A stretch of 64,000 nt of DNA from Warburgia ugandensis. Taxonomy: Eukaryota > Streptophyta > Magnoliopsida > Canellales > Canellaceae. Positions 57,427 to 64,000 of this stretch are shown piece by piece (position 1 is the stretch's first letter; each line of letters starts with the position of its first letter). Below the pieces are notes generated by a model. It worked only from the letters and a program-made list of their open reading frames with translations, had not been told where the DNA came from and did no database searches. The DNA lies in assembly GCA_035236585.1 (NCBI GenBank), contig CP141132.1:81024880-81088879 (forward strand). Reading direction: 5' to 3'. The position numbers were made by a program, and so were the translations under genes.

Positions 57427-57567
57427 TATATGCTTCCACATCATCATATAATTGTGTGAAAGAGAGAGAGTATTGAAAAGTGTTGCAGGCCCATTACATA
57501 TATGCTTCCACATCATCATATAATTGTGTGAAAGAGAGAGAGTATTGAAAAGTGTTGCAGGCCCATT
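57421..57567. repeat. Perfect 72-bp tandem duplication
   Basis: ATTACATATATGCTTCCAC starts at 57421 and 57493, and the two 72-bp units are identical as far as I can read, including an AG run and TGTTGCAGGCCC. The left unit contains the last bases of the TRIM LTR. Confidence 0.9.
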
Positions 57568-57724
57568 TTTTGAATTTTTTTTCTTTTACATATATGAGAT
57601 GCTTATATGATTTGGCCTTGTTCAAATATTTTAGGTACCAAATTTCATATCAAATAGAGATCTCTAAGTCTTTCCATTTAAGTTTCTTTTGATTGTAAAA
57701 TGGAAGTTTTTTAACAAATAAAGA

Positions 57725-57880
57725 AAGGACAGCATGATGCACATAGCTCTTGCATATACAGATTTGGAGAAGAGGCAAACCATAAAGGTATTATACTACA
57801 TAGTCATACCTTACATTTTTACAAGAGGCTATTTTCACACCTTCAACTCATGACCTCCAAGTTATATGAAAGTTTTTGAC
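57725..57880 (-). mobile_element. Au SINE copy 21
   Basis: Inverted, diverged copy: GATGCACATAGCTCTTGC, TTTACAAGAGGCTATTTTC and CAACTCATGACCTCCAAG. The tRNA-like head is mostly lost. Confidence 0.75.
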
Positions 57881-58136
57881 AAAAGAAAAAGAAGAAATGA
57901 AAAAAATCCATTCTAAGTTATAAACTGTACATTTTACGATCAAAAGATACCTAAATTCAAAGAACACAGATCTCAAGACGTAGGGAATAATTTAGACACA
58001 GAGAGGGAGTCTCTTTCTTGAAGTAACCGCACATACAACAACCAAGTACATAATTTGTTGTGGCATTTCTACCATAATAAATAGTAGCACCAATTCAGTT
58101 CATTTTATCTCCAATAAAGACCATGGATAATCCAAT

Positions 58137-59738
58137 TCAGAGCTTGCTTGGTCTGTCCAGCTGAAATGCTGTCATCCATTGCTTTCCTATAGCAATAATC
58201 TCTCCACTTGCCTTCTTACGAACCTCAACCGCCACTGCAGAAACCTTCCCCTCTGGCCCTAAAACCTTAGCCTCAACCTCTACTTCCTCCTGAAATAAAT
58301 AAATAATTAGTTAATTAACAAACGAATAAATAAGTAAAATATAAAAATCAGATCCAGATCATTGTACAAACATTCATCTTAGCCGTTGAAAAGTACGATA
58401 TGACGAAATCAATGGATATTGTTATCTGATCAACGAAAGAATATAAAGCGGTGGCACCAACATCGTCGATCATAGTAGCAATGGCTCCAGCTGACCAGTT
58501 TCCATCTCTATCCTGAAAAAATAAATATTGTTCGATTGTGATGAATATCTAAAAGAAATACAGAGAAAATATAGAACAATAAAATTAAATAAAAGAATTA
58601 ATTCCCTTGGGCTAGTAGGCAAAAGTTCGAGTGGGGGAGCCACTGTTTGTAACATCCAAACCATTTATCTGGTACCAGAGCTTGTTCTGGATCAATCATA
58701 CTTCATGTCGTAAAGCTTCTTGATACACAGTGTTGCATTCTGATCTTAACCGTCCGTTTAAAGCCAAAATGGTTCAACTTTTGGTTCAGGGCTCATCCAT
58801 AGCATAACCAATGGGATAGACGGTTTAGATTGTTGAAACGAGTGAGCCCCACTAATGCTCTTGGTTGCAGCTATTTTCCAAATGAAAAAATATGAGCAAC
58901 TACCATAGAAGGATTCTCCAAACAAATCGAGGCTACTAAATTCACTAAAAAAAGATCAAAACCGTCCAAAACAACAGCATATATAATGGACCCATCTCAA
59001 ATATCAATCATCTTAGCTAAAAAAAAAAAGCCCTGTATGGAAAAAAAATGAAAATGAAAGCACGCAGAGAACCAAATAGAGAAAATAATAATTAAAAGGA
59101 TAAAATATTAAAGATGGAAGCACGCAAAGAAACAAATATAGACAGACCAATCTTACTACCTTGAAAAATGAAAATCTCCAAACAAATTAAAATAAAAAAT
59201 GTTTCACTCAAAGAAGATCAAAACCGTCCAACCCAACAGCATGTTGTGGACCCATCTCAAATCCCAATCATCTTAGAGAGAAGGGAAAAAAAAAAAAAAT
59301 TAAAAAGATGAAAAGTTGAAAATGGAAAGCATGGAAAGAACCAGAACAATCTCAAAAACCTTGAAAAGGAAACATCTTCAAGCAAATCAAAACCACACAA
59401 TTCCACTTGAAGATGATCAAAACCGTCCAAACAACATCATACAATGGACCCATCTCAAATCTCAATCATCCAACGATCAAATAAATAGAGAAAAATCACT
59501 AAAAAAAATGAGAAATTGATTTTTCTAAGAGAAGACTCACAGCAAGGTGCTTTGGAACCACAAATATGCAGAGAATCCGGCCTTTCTCTGCTCTTACAAC
59601 TTGAAGTCCTGAAAGGGCAACTGCATCAAGAGCTTTGAATTCACATCTTTGGCCATTTCCGTGGTCCTTCAATTCACGTGCTCCTCCGTCTGCTAGATTT
59701 TGCAGCCAGACTTTGGCCATGTGTGCTTCCTCCATCAT
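58137..59738 (-). CDS. Hotdog-fold acyl-CoA thioesterase-like protein
   Basis: Exons on the minus strand: 59738-59541, 58512-58372 and 58289-58137, in frame, 163 aa. Exon 1 starts MMEEAHMAKVWLQNLADGG and ends RILCIFVVPKHLA. Exon 2 has DRDGNWSAGAIATMIDDVGA, the hotdog helix with the G-N-x-x-x-G-A pattern, then ISIDFVISYFSTAKMN. Exon 3 has EEVEVEAKVLGPEGKVSAVA and ends AIGKQWMTAFQLDRPSKL. This is the layout of plant proteins annotated as acyl-coenzyme A thioesterase 13-like, which hydrolyse acyl-CoA or related thioesters; the natural substrate of this one is unknown. The upstream in-frame stretch to 59789 has no ATG, so the Met pair at 59738 and 59735 is the likely start. Intron 1 (1.0 kb) contains a triplicated segment. 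No targeting peptide is evident. Confidence 0.88.
58917..59480. repeat. Triplicated segment in thioesterase intron 1
   Basis: Three copies share GATCAAAACCGTCCAA (starts 58954, 59216, 59415), followed by ATGGACCCATCTCAAAT and CAATCATC, separated by A-rich stretches with GAAAGCACGCAGAGAACC-type words. Periods are about 262 and 199 bp. Confidence 0.75.
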
Positions 59739-60711
59739 CCCCAGTTCTTCGTTCCTTCTTTCCTCTGTTGTGGCTGATCCATCAAACACAGTATTTACGG
59801 CACATGTGCCTTCACGCGCTCAGAATAATCTCTACATTATTCGGCTGTTTTATTTCGTATAAAGGTAGGCTTACACGTACCCTTAAAGTTCTGGTGACAC
59901 CCTTTGTGCTTTGTCTTGTACGTAGAAGAAAGCAGATGTTTACGTTTCATATGCACCGTTAAGATATAAGCAAACAAAATAAGCCCCACTTTCCTCCAGG
60001 ATCCAAACCGTCTACGTTCTAGACCGTGCTACGGATGAGCCATGTATCCAAAATGGAAATTATGCAACCTATTTGTTAATCCTTGGCCTTTTTTCTGCCC
60101 TTCAAAAACGTAAGCGTTATATTTTTTGTTAGACCATCCATTTTTCTTAAGTTTTCCAAATATATAATGCATGAAAATAATTATATAATGCATTAGATCT
60201 AATCCATTAGATAATGCATGAGGTTGAACCATTTTGCACCGAAGTTGAACCATCATGCATTATATAATGCATGAAATTAAGTTTTCCAAATATATAATGC
60301 ATGAAAAAAACTATATAATTATATAATGCATTAGAACTAACAAAAATAATTGGATAATGCATCAATATAATTATTTTTGTTAGATCTAATCCATTTATCA
60401 AGTTAGGAATGGATTAGATGCAGTAGAACTAAAATTTCATACCCATTGAATGTTTTTAGCTTCTCTTTCTTTAGGTTAAGAACATCCATTTTTCTTAAGT
60501 TTTTCAAATATCTAAAGCAGAGCTGCCCAAATGCATTGATTTCTCATGCGTTATGTAATTTTTGTGCTCTAAGTATGAGGAACAGCTTAGATTTGCAAAA
60601 AATACTATACCATGTGTGAAATAAGGACATATACTCACTTCCTCTCCTCTCAACTATGTACACCTAATGAGACTATTTTTTATTTCAGGTAAGAATTGAC
60701 ATTGTAAGATG
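59739..60711. other. 5' flank of the thioesterase gene and ATAATGCAT repeats
   Basis: Open frames on the plus strand here overlap the thioesterase exon antisense and show no domain. From 60165 to 60370 the sequence is dominated by TATATAATGCAT words. No gene recognised. Confidence 0.5.
60165..60370. repeat. Cluster of ATAATGCAT words, partly palindromic
   Basis: ATAATGCAT occurs about nine times within 205 bp, joined by TATATAAT, GAAAATAATT and TTAGATCTAATCC, itself a near-palindrome. Spacing is irregular, so it is not a clean tandem repeat. Confidence 0.7.
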
Positions 60712-61250
60712 TGTTGGGTTCACACCCATGTGAAGTCAGCCACGTAACAGTTGATCTGTTTGACGGATACATATGAACATCTACCCGCAAAAGGAGAAAA
60801 TAACAGCTGCATCAGAAACTTCCACGGTCAGTTCTGAAAAAGTTGAAATCGGCACCGACCAAATCTAAATAGTCTAAATCTGACACAGATTTTCAGATCC
60901 GTCAAGATTTGTGGCACCTCAAATCTTGACTGATCGAATCATCCAAACCCTATATATAAGGGAAATCCAATTTGCTACTAAGTGGTGAGTGTAAGGAATC
61001 AAAGGATCTGAGAGAAAGAGAGAAACAAAGGGAGAGGGTAGAATCGAGTGAGGAGCTGGCTGTGATCCTCCTCCTCCTCCATTGTAATATGCTTCATTTA
61101 GTGACTATTTTCTCTTATCCCCGTGGACGTAGGCCACATCTAGGCCGAACCATGTAAAATCTATGTATTATCTCTTTGTGTGTATTTGTGTTTTCATCAT
61201 CTTCTCAGATCCGGCCCTCAAATCTAAATAGATTCCTAGATCTATTCTCA
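60712..61250 (+). mobile_element. Copia-type LTR fossil
   Basis: Starts TGTTGGGTTCACACCC and ends TAGATCTATTCTCA. A TATA box (CCTATATATAAGGG) lies near 60950, and a CCCCGTGGACGTAGGC .. CCGAACCATGTAAA segment typical of Copia LTR leaders lies near 61118-61158. A primer site (TGGTATCAAAGC, 61255-61266) for initiator-Met tRNA follows, so this is a 5' LTR in plus orientation. No coding region or second LTR was found in the remaining window; the element is incomplete. Confidence 0.75.
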
Positions 61251-62375
61251 ACGGTGGTATCAAAGCTGCGCTTCCTCAACAAGTTGTGCTCAAAGTTGAT
61301 GGCCCAATTTTGTTATGGATAGTGATTTCTTTTAGAAGATCTAAGCTCATCTTTATTTGAAATAACTTAGATTGGTAAATAATCATTAAAAGCTTATAAC
61401 CTATTTTATATACATTTAAAATTAATGCCACTAGTTTTTTTAGTTTTTATATAAAACCCTAAACGAGAGGTTACAATCATTTAAATGCATCAATTTGTCA
61501 TGAATTCTTAATTTAATATGCCAAACAAGAAAATGGCTTAAATAATTTAAAAACTATTTTGCATACCCAGAGCACTGACTGTCCCCAGACTACCTTAAAC
61601 CTGCTTTTTGGATGGCTACCTGCCTATGGTATGAAAATTTTCTATTTAGGTCGGGTCTTGGAAACCCTTTTTTCCTATTTTCATTTTGTTCTCCGACATT
61701 AGCTTAATTTCTCGAGAAACTTCATGCTCAAGGGCGTAAAAGAAGGCCGGGCTCTTCTGTTCAAGCGTGATGAACCTTGTTTATTTTAGATCTAAACCGT
61801 TCATTGCGGTCTCGAAACAAAAATAGGTAATCCATGATAACTCAGTGATCAATGATCCCAACACAATCTTTCATTTTACGGGTCAGATTGGCTGGGCTGA
61901 TTCTAATGAAGCAGAAGTCCATCAATCCTGCCTAGAATCAAAAGCAAAAGCCACGGTTTCTCTTTCTAAGACAACATTCTTCTTATAATAGCGGAAAGAA
62001 CTAAAAGCAAAAGCAAAGAAGAGTTCCTCTCTTTTATAAGAGAATGGAATGATTCTCTTCTTTTGATTAGTTTTAAGTATTTCTTCTTCCTCTATTGTGA
62101 AGCAAAGGATAAAAACTAGCCTTGAATGCCAAATCAAATCAAACCAAGTCTTTAACCACCCACGCTTGATTAATTTTTGAGTGAGCTTATGGTCTTAACC
62201 TTCTCCTAAACACCTTTGTCTTTCCTCCGACTCTTTTGTTATTTTTCTCTTCTTAATTTTAGTGACTTTGTCGAATCAGAACCAACCACCACTGCACTGT
62301 ACTCGAACAGTGACTTTCGTGCACAGACATAAATTTATTCTTCGTACCTGAACCAGCCTCACAACCCTTCGCGGG

Positions 62376-62564
62376 TTGGTTTTGAAATTGATTTTGGCTG
62401 AAAATGAAAGTCTCCTTAGAAAAGTGTTTTACAGCTTGAAACTGAACTATAGGAAAAGTATGAAAGATCTTAGGGTGGCATAATTGAATTTCAAGCTGTA
62501 AAACTCTTTCCACAGAGAATTTCCTTCTCTTTTCATTATGGAAACTAATTTCCTGACAAGCCAA
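62376..62564. mobile_element. hAT-like MITE, relative of the one in LIN intron 1
   Basis: Inner inverted arms GTTTTACAGCTTGAAACTG and AATTTCAAGCTGTAAAAC, outer words TTGGTTTTGAAATTGATTTT and AACTAATTTCCTGACAAGCC. Same arrangement as 7854-8059. Confidence 0.55.
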
Positions 62565-63379
62565 AGAGTCTTTTAAGGTCCCATTGAAAACTCTTACAAA
62601 TTAGAATTTTTTTAATTGGTAATTCACACACATAGTAGATCTTTATATATACGCAAAACCCTAAAAAATTTATGCCATGAAAGGTGTAATTCCATTTCAA
62701 GCTGCAAAACACTGTCCACAAAAACCAAATATTTACAATTAGATTTTTAAAAATAGCTATCCCTCAACTAATATTTGTCTCCATCATTCTACAATTAGAT
62801 GGTTAAGATAGACGATTTAGATTATTTGGTTTTTGTGGTAAAAGTACAATTGGATGATCCAACTCTTTTGTTCATCTCATTACTCTAACTTTAGGTGTCT
62901 AGCAGTTCCAAGGCAATTCTAACCTCTTAAAGATTCTATTTTGCTTCCAAGAAATGCATAGTTTGAGTTTTGAATCTTTGTATAACAACAGTCTAAATTA
63001 AATGCCCAAACGCGCAGATTTTAGGATCCTAGAATAATTGTACAATCATAGTACTCTTTGTCTGATCGGATCATCCAAAGGTGGGATTCCATCTTGAAAA
63101 AGCACCCGATTGTTCCATTTTTATGAGCTTTAGTAGATCTTCTTCCTCTGTTCTTAAGCAAACCACCAACCCATAGCCTTAAATGCCATCTCAAAGCAAG
63201 TCTTGAACCATCCACGGCCTTAAGGTCTTAACATTCTTCTCAACACCACGTCTCTTCCTAGCTAGCTGCTCCGATCCACATTGCCAGGTACATCTTCTCA
63301 TCTTGTTCGTCTTAGTTTTATATTTTTGTTTATACAAATTCAATGGCTTTCCCTTATTATAGTTCAAGGGGTTTCGCCA

Positions 63380-63592
63380 TGTGTTATGGTGTCGGCAAAT
63401 GGTTCTAAACCCGGTCCATGATTCTTTCTCACAAGCTCTTACGCAGTTGTTAACAGAGGTGTTTCATGTTCTTCATCGTACATTGCACAATCACTGCTTC
63501 ACATGTATTTTATCACATGTTCTTAGATCCGCTAAGGGTTCAACGGATGCTCTTGCTAAGAGAGGCATTCATTTTCTTCGTTGTATGTAGAG
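63380..63592 (+). mobile_element. Possible L1-type LINE fragment (RNase H C-terminus)
   Basis: The frame ends HVLRSAKGSTDALAKRGIHF and a stop, which resembles the last motif of the RNase H domain in plant L1 LINEs (R-x-A-N-x-x-A-D-x-L-A-K-x-G). The upstream part is not recognisable. A short match only. Confidence 0.4.
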
Positions 63593-64000
63593 CAAGTGCC
63601 AGTCACGTCACTTTTGTTCTCTCTTGCTAAGCAGTATACAACGCAAACTCTTAACTGTTAGGTAATTTTTCTAGTCTATTTCTTGTGATTCACTCTCCTT
63701 GCGGAATAATGCTATGCCCTCATTTCGGTTTTTGTAGTATTTTCAACTGGGGGCCTACTTTTTTATTATTATTTGAACCATTCATATTAATTAGCTTACC
63801 TACTTACCCCAAAAATTACATAGTTTGGATTCTCTTGGCATTATTTATTTGAGCTATTTTGAGTTGTAATTGGATGGGAGTAAAACCAATACTACTTAGA
63901 AAAGCTCTAAAAACTCAACAGCAAGATATTGCAAAGTAAGTGATTTTGAAGACAGGATGAGATGGTTAAGATGGATGGTTTAGATCATTAAAAAAATGTG

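Larger units (their letters stand above)
61270..64000. other. Right end of window, MITE debris, no gene recognised
   Basis: After the Copia primer site there is no recognisable gag. There are hAT-like MITE remnants near 62376-62564 and 62570-62720, and a possible LINE RNase H tail at 63380-63592. The last 300 bp are AT-rich with no signal. Confidence 0.5.

Noticed and set aside
59635-59962. Plus-strand frames of 75 and 94 aa
   Set aside because: Antisense shadows of thioesterase exon 1 and its flank.

Overview
The window is nuclear DNA of a flowering plant. The genes have many short exons with GT-AG introns, the intergenic DNA is AT-rich, and there are many copies of a tRNA-derived SINE of the Au type, RTE-type LINE sequence, TRIM, Gypsy and Copia LTR fossils, and hAT-like MITEs. 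The genes are of ordinary angiosperm families. A woody magnoliid or early-diverging eudicot is my guess only; nothing in the sequence fixes the species.

Layout: (1) 1-2591, the 3' exons of an isochorismatase/nicotinamidase-like gene whose 5' end lies outside the window. (2) 7020-18368, a complete 15-exon gene for a LIN/CERBERUS-type U-box plus WD40 E3 ubiquitin ligase (1325 aa as read here). (3) 22818-38280, a tandem NPF (NRT1/PTR) transporter array with two intact four-exon genes (581 and 582 aa) and two decayed copies; gene order and residues suggest each pseudogene is the sister of the intact gene downstream of it. (4) 41285-44349, a complete cytosolic type II peroxiredoxin (162 aa). (5) 48385-51557, a decayed RTE-clade LINE. 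(6) 52262-57564, a repeat-rich block with two TRIM clusters, a Gypsy gag fossil and several minisatellites. (7) 58137-59738, minus strand, a complete three-exon hotdog thioesterase (163 aa). (8) 60712-64000, a Copia LTR fossil, MITE debris and a possible LINE RNase H tail.

The genes do not form a pathway. The unit with shared history is the NPF array: exon lengths of the two intact genes match (85, 218, about 540, about 900 nt), and upstream sequence was duplicated with the coding part. About 21 Au SINE copies lie across the window, ten with clear flanking target-site duplications of 12-18 bp and one more with a shorter 11 bp match; they sit in introns, between genes, inside an NPF pseudogene exon and inside other repeats, so they give a relative order of events. 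I see no evidence for a new enzymatic or defence system. The most unusual structures are the repeat architectures: foldback tandem arrays at two sites, a SINE dimer, a TRIM with about 100 bp of internal sequence and extra LTRs, a 36-bp minisatellite, and an inverted/tandem repeat complex at 20.7-22.0 kb.
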